This document shows positions 35,731-43,517 of a stretch of DNA of 64,000 nucleotides, piece after piece (position 1 is the stretch's first letter; every line of letters begins with the position of its first letter). The position numbers were made by a program, and so were the translations under genes. The notes beneath the pieces are model-generated. The model did not search any database, was not told the origin of the DNA, and was given only the letters and a program-made list of their open reading frames with translations. The stretch is taken from contig JAHBZT010000008.1 in assembly GCA_019635315.1 (NCBI GenBank), positions 21,305 to 85,304 on the forward strand. Reading direction: 5' to 3'. This DNA comes from Rubrivivax sp. GTDB taxonomy: Bacteria > Pseudomonadota > Gammaproteobacteria > Burkholderiales > Burkholderiaceae_C.

Positions 35731-37164
35731 TCATCGGTGGCCGCCATGCCCGCCATGCCCGCCGGCCGGCTTGCGCACGCGCACCTCGGTGTCCGCGGCC
35801 GGCCGCCGCAGCGGCGGCATGGCCGCGGGCCCGGCCGAGGCCGGCGACGCGCTGGCCGCAGCCAGCGGCGCGCCGGTCCACTCGTACGACACGGTGCCCG
35901 GCGGGTGGGCGAACCAGCCCGGGTCGGTGTAGTCGCCCGGCTTCTGGTCGGCGCGCACCTTGACGACGCTGAACATGCCGCCCATGCCGATGGCGCCGAA
36001 GGGGCCCTGCCCGGCCATCATCGGCGCCGTGTTGTCGGGCAGCGGCATCTCCATCTCGGTCATGTCCTTCATGCCGCGTTCGCCCATCACCATGTAGTCG
36101 GGGATCAGCTGCGTGATCTGGCGCGCCAGGCCCGTGTGGTCGACGCCGATCAGCGTCTCCACGCCGTGGCCCATCGCATTCATCGTGTGGTGGCTCTTGT
36201 GGCAGTGGAAGGCCCAGTCGCCGGGTTCGTCGGCCAGGAACTCGATCTGCCGCATCTGCCCCACCGCGATGTCGGTCGTGACCTCGTACCAGCGCGTGCT
36301 CTTCGGCGTCGGGCCGCCGTCGGTGCCGGTGACCAGGAATTCGTGGCCGTGCAGGTGGATCGGGTGGTTGGTCATCGTCAGGTTGCCGATCCGGATGCGC
36401 ACCGTTTCGCCCAGCCGCGCGACCAGCGGCGAGATGCCCGGGAAGATGCGGCTGTTCCAGCTCCACAGGTTGAAGTCCAGCATCGTCATGATCTTCGGCG
36501 TCGCGCTGCCGGGATCGATGTCGTAAGCATTGAGCAGGAAGCAGTAGTCGCGGTCGACCTCATCGATCAGCGGGTGCCTGGCCTTCGGGTGCGTGATCCA
36601 GAAGCCCATCATCCCCATCGCCATCTGCACCATCTCGTCGGCATGCGGGTGGTACATGAAGGTGCCGGGGCGGCGCGCCTCGAATTCGTAGACGAAGGTC
36701 TTGCCCGCCGGGATGCCCGGCTGCGTGAGCCCGGTGACGCCGTCCATGCCGCAGGGCAGGCGCTGGCCATGCCAGTGGATGGTCGTCATCTCCGGCAGCC
36801 GGTTGGTGACGAAGATGCGCACGCGGTCGCCTTCGACGACCTCGATGGTCGGCCCCGGGCTCTGGCCGTTGTAGCCCCACAGGTGGGCCTTGAAGCCGGG
36901 CGCCATCTCGCGCACCACCGGCTCGGCGACGAGGTGGAATTCCTTGACGCCGGCGTTCATGCGCCAGGGGCAGGTCCAGCCGTTGAGCGTGACCACCGGG
37001 CGGTAGGGCCGGCCGGTCGAAGGGGTCAGCGGCGGCATCGTGTCGGCGCTGGTCTGGATGACCGGCTCGGGCAGCGCGGCCATCGCGACGCGGCTGACGG
37101 CGCTGGCGCTCGCGGCGGCGGTGATGGCACCGGCGCCGCCGAGCAGTTGTCGTCGGTTCAGCAT
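35731..37164 (-). CDS. Multicopper oxidase (CopA/CueO-like, Tat-type signal)
   Basis: A 477-residue multicopper oxidase. A Tat-like start (MLNRRQLLGGAGAITAAA) fits export of a folded copper enzyme. Copper ligands: H130-W-H132, H172-P-H174, H267-P-I-H270-L-H272, and H320-C321-H322...H326...M331 for the type-1 and trinuclear sites. A methionine-rich stretch near the C-terminus (MKDMTEMEMPLP, APMMAGQG, GMGGMF) and a terminal GGHGGHGGH suggest additional copper binding. It probably oxidises Cu(I) in the periplasm. Confidence 0.93.
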   Translation of the reverse strand: MLNRRQLLGGAGAITAAASASAVSRVAMAALPEPVIQTSADTMPPLTPSTGRPYRPVVTLNGWTCPWRMNAGVKEFHLVAEPVVREMAPGFKAHLWGYNGQSPGPTIEVVEGDRVRIFVTNRLPEMTTIHWHGQRLPCGMDGVTGLTQPGIPAGKTFVYEFEARRPGTFMYHPHADEMVQMAMGMMGFWITHPKARHPLIDEVDRDYCFLLNAYDIDPGSATPKIMTMLDFNLWSWNSRIFPGISPLVARLGETVRIRIGNLTMTNHPIHLHGHEFLVTGTDGGPTPKSTRWYEVTTDIAVGQMRQIEFLADEPGDWAFHCHKSHHTMNAMGHGVETLIGVDHTGLARQITQLIPDYMVMGERGMKDMTEMEMPLPDNTAPMMAGQGPFGAIGMGGMFSVVKVRADQKPGDYTDPGWFAHPPGTVSYEWTGAPLAAASASPASAGPAAMPPLRRPAADTEVRVRKPAGGHGGHGGHR

Positions 37165-37181
37165 GATCGGTTCCTCTCGTC

Positions 37182-38579
37182 TCAGTGGCCGCCGGCGGCG
37201 CCGCCGGTGGCGACGGCAGCGGGTGCGCCGGCCGGGGCCAGCGCCGGGCGGCCGACCAGCGCGGCGCGCAGGTCGGCGTCGGCGATCCAGTAGTCGCGCA
37301 GCGCGGCGATGGAGGCATCGACGGCGGCGATCTGCGCACGCGCATCGGCGAGCAGCTCGAAGACGCCGATCAGCATGCCGTTGTAGCGCAGCAGGTTCTC
37401 CTCGCTGATGCGGCGCGCGGTGGGCACGATCTCGTCGCGGTGGTGGCGCGCGATGTCGTGCGCGGTGGCCAGCGCATGCCAGGCCTCGCGCACCTCGCTG
37501 CGCGCCTCGATCGCTACGCGCTGCGCCTCGTGCACGCTCTTCGCATACAACGCCTGCGCCTTGGCCACGCGGGCCTGGCCGAAGTCGAAGATCGGGATCT
37601 CGAAGCCGATCTCCCAGCCGGTCTGGCGCGGGCCCTCGTTGCTGGTGTTGTGCGAGAGGCCGAACTCGAACACGCTGACGAAGCGCGAGGCGCGCGTCAG
37701 GCCCAGCGCATCGGCGGTGGCCTGCACCTGCGCGCGTGCGGCGGCGACGTCCAGCCGCTGCTGCATCGCCTGCTGCTCGAGGTCGGGCCGCGCGGGCGGC
37801 GCCGAGGGCAGCTCGGGCAGGCGCTCGGGCAGCGTGAACAGCGTCTGCGCACCCCACAGGCCCAGCGCGCGGATCAGCCGCTCGCGCGCCGCTACCTGCG
37901 CATGCTGCGCGCGCGCCAGGTTGAGCGCCGCGTCGGCATAGAAGGCGTGCTCGCGCGCCTGGCGCAGGCGGTTGAAGTTGCCGGCCTCGGCCATGCGGCG
38001 CGCCAGCTCGGCACTGGCGTCGGCGGCCTGCAGCACCTGGCGCATGTACAGCAGCGACTGCTCGGCGGCGACGGCCTCGAAGAAGGCCTTGCGCGCCTGC
38101 GCCGCCAGCGCCAGCGCGTCGGCGGCCACGCCCTGCTGCAGCGCCGCGAGCTGGCGCCGCTCGGCCTGTGCGGCCAGCGGGCGCAGCAGCAGTGCCGCCA
38201 GGTTGAAGTGCAGGCCGCGCTCGATCTCGCGTTCGTCGCCCTGGCGCATGCGGCCGAAGCTGAAGCCGGGGTTGGGCAGGCGCGACAGCTCGACCACCTG
38301 CGCCTCGGCCACGCCCAGGTCCTGCAGCCGCGCCTGCAGGCCGCGGTGGTTGAGCAGCGCGATCTGCACCGCGCTGTCGGCGGACAAGGGCTGCGCGAGC
38401 AGTTCGTCGACGCGCGCGCGCAAGGCGGCCCCGTCGGCTTCGCTGCGCTCGGCGACGAGCTCGGCGCCGACATGCTGGCGCACGAGGTCCTGCACCGGCG
38501 CCAGCGTCGCCGCCGGGTCCAGGCTGGCGCAGCCGGCGAGCAGCGCCAGCGCCGCCGTGGCGATCAGCGCGCGCTTCAT
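37182..38579 (-). CDS. TolC-family outer-membrane lipoprotein (orphan efflux channel)
   Basis: A 465-residue TolC-family protein. Signal with lipobox ALALLAGC. The helical repeats include GWEIGFEIPIFDFGQARVAKAQALYAKSVHEAQRV and the long alternating heptads of TolC barrels. It resembles CusC/CzcC-type channels, but no membrane-fusion or RND pump gene is near, so it may pair with a pump elsewhere. It is coupled to the His/Gln-rich gene by an ATGA overlap. The cluster places it in copper handling. Confidence 0.9.
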   Translation of the reverse strand: MKRALIATAALALLAGCASLDPAATLAPVQDLVRQHVGAELVAERSEADGAALRARVDELLAQPLSADSAVQIALLNHRGLQARLQDLGVAEAQVVELSRLPNPGFSFGRMRQGDEREIERGLHFNLAALLLRPLAAQAERRQLAALQQGVAADALALAAQARKAFFEAVAAEQSLLYMRQVLQAADASAELARRMAEAGNFNRLRQAREHAFYADAALNLARAQHAQVAARERLIRALGLWGAQTLFTLPERLPELPSAPPARPDLEQQAMQQRLDVAAARAQVQATADALGLTRASRFVSVFEFGLSHNTSNEGPRQTGWEIGFEIPIFDFGQARVAKAQALYAKSVHEAQRVAIEARSEVREAWHALATAHDIARHHRDEIVPTARRISEENLLRYNGMLIGVFELLADARAQIAAVDASIAALRDYWIADADLRAALVGRPALAPAGAPAAVATGGAAGGH

Positions 38580-39157
38580 GGCTTGCTCCCGTGGTCGTGG
38601 CCGGCCGGCGCGGCTTGGGGCGCCGCCGGTGCCGCACCCGGCGCGGCCGACGCCGCCGGCTCCGGCGCCTGGGCCTGGCGCAGGTAGGTGCGCCAGCCGC
38701 CGACACGGTGCACCTGCTCGTTCAGCGCGCGCCAGTCGCCCGGCGGCGTCTCGGTCAGCGGCCGGTAGCCGCCCAGCACCGAGCGGTAGACGAGCGGCGG
38801 CACCGCCGCCGCCGGGTCCAGCGCGTCGCGAGCCGCCTGCGGGGTCGCGGCCGGGCTAGCCGCCGCCACGGCGGCCTGTGCGCCGTGCCCCCCGTGCCGG
38901 CCGTGGTGCTGCACGTGATGCGCGTGCTGGCCCGTCGCTGCCGCTGCCGCTGGCTGCTGCTGCTGCTGCGGCTGCGGCTGGGCCTGGTGCTGGTGCTGGT
39001 GCTGGTGCTGGTGCTGGTGCTGGTGCTGGTGGTGCTGGTGGTGCTGATGCTGATGGCGCCGCGCGCCGGCGGGCGCGTCGGTGCCGGCGGTCTGCGCGGC
39101 GGCCGTCGCGCTGACACCGAGGGCCAGCAGCAGCACGACCCGGTCGAGGTCGCTCAT
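38576..39157 (-). CDS. His/Gln-repeat exported protein of the copper cluster
   Basis: A 193-residue protein. A signal peptide-like N-terminus precedes HQHQHHQHHQHQ-type repeats (about residues 35-60), a QPQPQQQQQ stretch and HAHHVQHHGRHGGHG. The last 70 residues look folded: LVYRSVLGGYRPLTETPPGDWRALNEQVHRVGGWRTYLRQAQ. The repeats probably chelate copper. First gene of the copper oxidase operon; its stop overlaps the TolC-like start by four bases. The C-terminal domain is not recognised. Confidence 0.8.
   Translation of the reverse strand: MSDLDRVVLLLALGVSATAAAQTAGTDAPAGARRHQHQHHQHHQHQHQHQHQHQHQHQAQPQPQQQQQPAAAAATGQHAHHVQHHGRHGGHGAQAAVAAASPAATPQAARDALDPAAAVPPLVYRSVLGGYRPLTETPPGDWRALNEQVHRVGGWRTYLRQAQAPEPAASAAPGAAPAAPQAAPAGHDHGSKP
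38984..39031 (-). repeat. Eight tandem CTGGTG hexamers inside the His/Gln-rich gene
   Basis: On the minus strand CACCAG repeats encode the HQ dipeptide run. The unit is six bases, so copy changes keep the frame. Imperfect copies continue to about 39055. Confidence 0.9.
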
Positions 39158-39238
39158 GGGAAGCTCCGGAAGGGGCCGGCACCATCGGTGCCGGCGGATC
39201 GGGTGCCGCGGGTCGGGCCCGCGGCGCCCACGCGGGGG

Positions 39239-39670
39239 TCAGGCGCGTGCGGGCCTGGGCGGCCGCTCCAGCGACTCCGGGGCGCGCTCGGGCGGGGCCG
39301 AGCTGTCGGCGTGGACCCAGGTGCCCGGCAGCAGTGCATGCTGCAGCAGCGGCACGGCGGGCAAGGCGGCCACCTGCACCTGGCAGGCCGCGCAATGGGC
39401 ACAGGCGCCGCCGTCGCCGGACGGGGACTCGCCCGCGACCGCGACTGCGGCCGGGTCCGCGGCAGCGGCGGCGCCCTCCGCGCAGTGGGCGCGGTGCGCC
39501 TCGAGGGCGCCGGACGCCGTGGTCGGTGCCAGCACAGCCGCACGCTCGACGGCCGCTGCATGCTGCAGCGGCATCGCGGCGCACAGCCCCATGGCCACGG
39601 CGGCCGCGCCATGCAGCGGCAGCCACAGCGCCAGGGTCCATGCGAGCAGGCGTCGCCAGGCGATCGACAT
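39239..39670 (-). CDS. Small Cys-rich exported/membrane protein (DUF2946-like)
   Basis: A 143-residue protein with an N-terminal membrane or signal segment (LLAWTLALWLPLHGAAAVAMG). The middle is alanine-rich with a GGACAHCAACQV motif (three cysteines and one histidine, C-x2-C-x2-C), consistent with metal binding. It resembles DUF2946-type proteins that occur with copper genes. It lies 81 bp before the copper oxidase operon on the same strand. Confidence 0.7.
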   Translation of the reverse strand: MSIAWRRLLAWTLALWLPLHGAAAVAMGLCAAMPLQHAAAVERAAVLAPTTASGALEAHRAHCAEGAAAAADPAAVAVAGESPSGDGGACAHCAACQVQVAALPAVPLLQHALLPGTWVHADSSAPPERAPESLERPPRPARA

Positions 39671-39799
39671 GGCCGGAGTCTAAGCCGGCAGGCCGCCCCG
39701 GACTTGACCGGGGGCAAGGCGGCGCAGGGGCGGCGGGGACGCGCCGCTACACTCGCTGCCCCCGACCCGCCTGCCCGCCGCTCTGCAGCCCCGCCCGCC

Positions 39800-40273
39800 A
39801 TGGCCGGCATCCACATCACCGACATCGAGTCCGCCATCAACTGGTGGCGTGAGCGTTCGCCCTCGCCCGACGGCATCACCGCCTGCGCCGAGGTGCGCGC
39901 GCTGGCCGAGGTCTATGCGCTGATGGTCTACTACCGCGAGCCGCTGGCCGACGAGGCGACGATGCCGCCGCGCGCGCGCCAGGCCTGGCTGGCCTGGTAT
40001 GCCAGCACGCCGGACGCGCCCTGCATCGCGATCTGCTCCACCAGCCAGGGCGACGCGGTGTGCAAGGGCTGCGGCAGGACCTTCGACGAGGTCCAGCACT
40101 GGACCGCGATGAGCCCGGCCGAGAAGCGCGCCGTCTGGCGCCGCATCACGCTGGAAGCCACGGCCTGGCGCTTCAACCGCTATGCCGAGCGGGCCCGCCG
40201 CGCCAGCGGCACCGACCACCCGGACCCGGCCGTCTTCGACGCGGCGCCGCTGGCACCGGCGGCGCGCGCTTGA
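39800..40273 (+). CDS. DUF3717/DUF1289 two-domain protein
   Basis: A 157-residue cytoplasmic protein. Residues 3-60 (HITDIESAINWWRERSPSPDG...LAEVYALMVYYREP) match DUF3717. The C-terminal part has the DUF1289 pattern PCIAICSTSQGDAVCKGCGRTFDEVQHW with four cysteines that could bind iron or zinc. Both domains occur widely in betaproteobacteria without known function. The stop overlaps the TTG start of the MATE transporter. Confidence 0.88.
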   Translation: MAGIHITDIESAINWWRERSPSPDGITACAEVRALAEVYALMVYYREPLADEATMPPRARQAWLAWYASTPDAPCIAICSTSQGDAVCKGCGRTFDEVQHWTAMSPAEKRAVWRRITLEATAWRFNRYAERARRASGTDHPDPAVFDAAPLAPAARA

Positions 40274-41670
40274 AGACCGGCAAGCAAGGCACCACGGGCG
40301 CCGGGTCGTCGCTGCGCGACAGCGCGCGCCGGCTGCTGCCGCTGGCCTGGCCGGTCTTCGTCGGCCAGGTCTCGGTGCTGGCCTTCGCCACCGTCGACAC
40401 CGTGCTGGTGGCGCGCTTTGCCGCGACCGACCTGGCCGCGCTGGCGGTCGGCGCGGCGGCCTATATCACGGTCTTCATCGGCTTCATGGGCGTGATCCTG
40501 GCGCTGTCGCCCATCGTCGGCCAGCTGCACGGCGCCGGCCGCGACCACGACGCCGGCGCGCAGGTGCACCAGGCGCTGTGGCTGGCCTTCGCGCTGGCCG
40601 CGCTGGGCAGCACGCTGCTGCTGTTTCCGGCGCCCTTCCTGGCGCTGGCGCGCGCCGGCCCGGAAGTCGCCGACAAGGTGCGCGGCTACCTGACGGCGCT
40701 GGCCTTCTCGCTGCCCGCCTCGCTGATGTTCACCGTCTACCGCGGCTTCAATACCGCAGTCTCGCGGCCCAAGGCGGTGATGGTGCTGCAGGTGTCGGGG
40801 CTGGCGCTGAAGATCCCGCTGTCGACGGCGCTGGTCTTCGGCGTGCCGGCGCTCGGGCTGCCGGCGCTGGGGGTCGTCGGCTGCGGCATCGCGACCGCGA
40901 TCGCGATGTGGGCGCAGGCCATCGCCGGCTACACGGTGCTGCGCCGCGACCCCTTCTACCGCCGCTTCGCGATCTTCGGCCGCGGCCTGGACCGGCCGCA
41001 CGGGGCGTCGCTGCGCGCGCTGGCGAAGCTGGGTCTGCCGATGGGCGCGACCATCCTTGTCGAGGTCACCGGCTTCTCGTTCATGGCGCTGTTCATCTCG
41101 CGCCTGGGCACGACACCGGTGGCCGGCCACCAGCTGGCGGCCAACCTGGTGACGCTGATGTTCATGCTGCCGCTGGGCCTGGCCAGCGCCAGCAGCACGC
41201 TGGTGGCGCAGCGCCTCGGCGCCGGCGACCTGCGCGACGCGCACCGGCTGGGCTGGCACGGGCTGCAGATCGGGCTGCTGGTGGCGGCGCTGCTGGGCAC
41301 GGCGGTCTTCGTGCTGCGCGAGCCCATCCTGCGCCTGTATACGCACGACGCCGAGGTGATCGCCGCCGCGCTGCCGCTGGTGGCCTGGGTGGCGCTGTTC
41401 CACGTCGCCGATGCGGCGCACACGATCGCGTCGTTCGTGCTGCGCGCGCACAAGATCGCGACCGCGCCGCTGGTCGTCTACGTGCTGGCGCTGTGGGGCG
41501 TGGGCCTGGGCGGCGGCTATGCGCTGGCCTTCCACGCGCCGGCCTGGGTGCCGGCGGCGCTGCGCGGCGCACCGGGCTTCTGGCTCGCCGCGACGATCGG
41601 ACTGGTGGTCTCGGGCGTGCTGATGACGGCGCTGCTGGCCTGGGTGCTGCGGCAGCAGCGCACGGCCTGA
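40270..41670 (+). CDS. MATE-family multidrug efflux transporter
   Basis: A 466-residue protein with 12 membrane helices. Two homologous halves show MATE features such as LAWPVFVGQVSVLAFATVDTV and LGLPMGATILVEVTGFSFMALFISRLG, and ATDLAALAVGAAAYITVFIG. It probably exports cationic drugs or metabolites by Na+ or H+ exchange. The likely start is TTG at 40270, overlapping the previous stop (TTGA); no ATG lies suitably upstream of the first helix. Confidence 0.88.
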   Translation: MKTGKQGTTGAGSSLRDSARRLLPLAWPVFVGQVSVLAFATVDTVLVARFAATDLAALAVGAAAYITVFIGFMGVILALSPIVGQLHGAGRDHDAGAQVHQALWLAFALAALGSTLLLFPAPFLALARAGPEVADKVRGYLTALAFSLPASLMFTVYRGFNTAVSRPKAVMVLQVSGLALKIPLSTALVFGVPALGLPALGVVGCGIATAIAMWAQAIAGYTVLRRDPFYRRFAIFGRGLDRPHGASLRALAKLGLPMGATILVEVTGFSFMALFISRLGTTPVAGHQLAANLVTLMFMLPLGLASASSTLVAQRLGAGDLRDAHRLGWHGLQIGLLVAALLGTAVFVLREPILRLYTHDAEVIAAALPLVAWVALFHVADAAHTIASFVLRAHKIATAPLVVYVLALWGVGLGGGYALAFHAPAWVPAALRGAPGFWLAATIGLVVSGVLMTALLAWVLRQQRTA

Positions 41671-41719
41671 CCGGTCCCTTCGCGCACGCGTCGGGCCTGC
41701 GGCGCGTGGCCCCAGGGGC

Positions 41720-42697
41720 TCAGCGCACGGCCGGCGGCGGCGCCTGGCGGCGGGCGACGAAGGACACCGCCTCCCCGGCGACGCCCTCGCGCACGGTGTG
41801 CATCGTCAGGTGCAGCCGGTCGCCGTCGACGCGACCCTCGTAGCGGTGCACCAGCGTGCGCTCGACGTTGCCGTCGATCTCCACGACGCGGGTCTCGAAC
41901 TGCACCCGCTCGCCGTCGATGTGCCCGGCGACGAGGCCGCGCGGCAGGGTCAGGAACGAGGCGCTGCCGCGCAGTTCGCTGCCCTGGCCGACCAGTTCGA
42001 AGCGCTCGTCGTAGCGTGCATTCGGCCACGGGTAGACCACCTCGGCCAGCCACAGCCCGTCGACCGTGGCGCGCGCCGGCACGGCGCCGTCGCCGCGCCG
42101 GCGCGCCCACCACACCAGCGCCGCGGCAGCGCCCAGCAGCACGAGTCCAGCGCCCGCGCGCAGCGCGCGGCGGCGGGCTGCGGGCGCGGGGCCCGCCCCG
42201 GCGCCGGCGGCGGCCGCGGGGCCCGGTGCGCCGGCCTCGACGATCGCCGCCACCGCGTCGAGCAGGCGCTCCAGGTCGGCCGCCCAGTGGCTGCCGCGCA
42301 GCTCGACCGCATGGCGGCCGGCCAGCGGCTGCAGCGAGCCCGGCAGCTGCGCCGCGGCCGGCATCACGGCGCCGTCGAGCAGGACCGGGATCACGTGCAG
42401 GCCGCGCGCCAGCGCGGCCTCGACCTCGCGGCGCACGAAATCGCCGGGCTCGTGCAGGCGCGGCGGCGCGCCGTCGCGCTCGCCCAGCCAGCGCCGGCCG
42501 ATCAGCACCAGCAGCAGCTTGGAGCGGCCGACGGCGCCGGCGATGACGGCGGCGAAGGCCTGCCCGGCCCCGATGTCGTCGACGTCGATGAAGACCCGCT
42601 CGGCGCCGAAGCGCCGCGCCAACGCGTCGTGCAGCGCACGGGCGTAGCCGGCGCTGTCGTCGCGCCGGTAGCTGATGAAGACCTGCTCCCGGCCCAT
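41720..42697 (-). CDS. TIR-domain membrane protein
   Basis: A 325-residue protein. Residues 4-150 form a TIR domain (VFISYRRDDSAGYARALHDAL, VFIDVDDIGAGQAF, LLLVLIGRRWL), with glutamates 91 and 93 in FVRREVEAAL placed where the catalytic glutamate of NADase TIR domains lies. A linker of alanine and glycine leads to one membrane helix (about residues 181-198, AGAGLVLLGAAAALVWW). A C-terminal domain of about 120 residues (DGLWLAEVVYPWPNARYDERFELVG) with a beta-rich pattern would face the periplasm. Could be defence or signalling; no partner gene is adjacent. Confidence 0.85.
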   Translation of the reverse strand: MGREQVFISYRRDDSAGYARALHDALARRFGAERVFIDVDDIGAGQAFAAVIAGAVGRSKLLLVLIGRRWLGERDGAPPRLHEPGDFVRREVEAALARGLHVIPVLLDGAVMPAAAQLPGSLQPLAGRHAVELRGSHWAADLERLLDAVAAIVEAGAPGPAAAAGAGAGPAPAARRRALRAGAGLVLLGAAAALVWWARRRGDGAVPARATVDGLWLAEVVYPWPNARYDERFELVGQGSELRGSASFLTLPRGLVAGHIDGERVQFETRVVEIDGNVERTLVHRYEGRVDGDRLHLTMHTVREGVAGEAVSFVARRQAPPPAVR

Positions 42698-42703
42698 CGC
42701 CGC

Positions 42704-43351
42704 TCAGGCCGCGAGCAGCCCGGCCGCGCGCAGCGTGGCCAGCAGGCCCTGCGCGAAGCGTTCGTAGCCGGCGGCATTGGCGTGGATCGCATCGGCGCGC
42801 AGCCGCTCGTCGGCCAGCACCTGCGACCAGCCGTCGGCGTGCAGCGGCAGCGCCTGCGCCTCGGCGATCTCGGCATACATCGGGTGGTCGGACAGGCTGC
42901 CGGTGACGCGCGCGGCGACGGTCGGCCGCGGCACCGCGATCAGCAGCACCTGCGCCGCCGCGGCACGCGCGGCCTGCACGATGCGCTCGATATTGGCGCG
43001 CGCCGCGCCTTCGTCCTGCCGGCGCAGCAGGTCGTTGCCGCCGATGCCCAGCAGCACCAGCGCCGGCCGGTGCTCGTCCAGCAGGCCCGGCGTGCGCGCG
43101 AGCGCCTGCGCCGTGGTGTCGCCGGGCACGCCGGCGTTGACGACGTCCCAGCCGGTCAGCCGCGCCAGCACGGCCGGGTAGGCGGCGTCGGCGGGTGCGC
43201 CGGTGCCGTAGGTCAGCGAATCGCCCAGCGCCAGCACGCGCGCCCCCGCCGGCACCGGCTGGCCGCGCACCGGGGCGCGGCTGCAGCCGGCGCCCAGCAG
43301 CGGCAGCAGGCCCGCCAGGCCGGACGCGAGCACGAGGCGGCGCCGCATCAT
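42704..43351 (-). CDS. GDSL/SGNH arylesterase-like lipoprotein (TesA-like)
   Basis: A 215-residue SGNH hydrolase. Blocks: ALGDSLTYGTG (Ser), VNAGVPGDTTAQAL (Gly), GIGGNDLLRR (Asn) and DAIHANAAGYERF (Asp/His). A lipobox LLGAGC follows the signal. It resembles TesA/arylesterase and should cleave esters in the periplasm. The frame is open upstream to an ATG at 43456, adding a repetitive LPDHLPDDLPDDLPDHPP segment; the start at 43351 (MMRRRLVLASG) gives a normal signal peptide and is preferred. Confidence 0.88.
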   Translation of the reverse strand: MMRRRLVLASGLAGLLPLLGAGCSRAPVRGQPVPAGARVLALGDSLTYGTGAPADAAYPAVLARLTGWDVVNAGVPGDTTAQALARTPGLLDEHRPALVLLGIGGNDLLRRQDEGAARANIERIVQAARAAAAQVLLIAVPRPTVAARVTGSLSDHPMYAEIAEAQALPLHADGWSQVLADERLRADAIHANAAGYERFAQGLLATLRAAGLLAA

Positions 43352-43373
43352 GGCCGGGCGCGCGGTGGGCGGG

Positions 43374-43430
43374 TGGTCCGGCAGGTCGTCCGGAAGGTCG
43401 TCCGGCAGATGGTCCGGCAGGCGGGTCGGC
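43374..43430 (-). repeat. 12-bp tandem repeat upstream of the GDSL esterase
   Basis: Units like GGTCGTCCGGCA on the plus strand repeat about four times. Read on the minus strand in the open frame they encode LPDD/LPDH. It is either a signal-less extension of the esterase or non-coding leader DNA. Confidence 0.6.
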
Positions 43431-43517
43431 TGGCGGTTCGGCAGACGCTTGGTCATGCGGCGATTGTGTCGCCCGCCTGCCGCACCCGTCTCGCGGCCGC
43501 CGCCGCCGCGACGGCGC

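Noticed and set aside
38984-39031. CRISPR array
   Set aside because: The repeats are contiguous hexamers without spacers and lie in frame within a coding gene.
41720-43351. A two-gene TIR defence system with the GDSL esterase
   Set aside because: The esterase has its own secretion signal and a known housekeeping-type family; orientation alone is not enough to call a defence pair.
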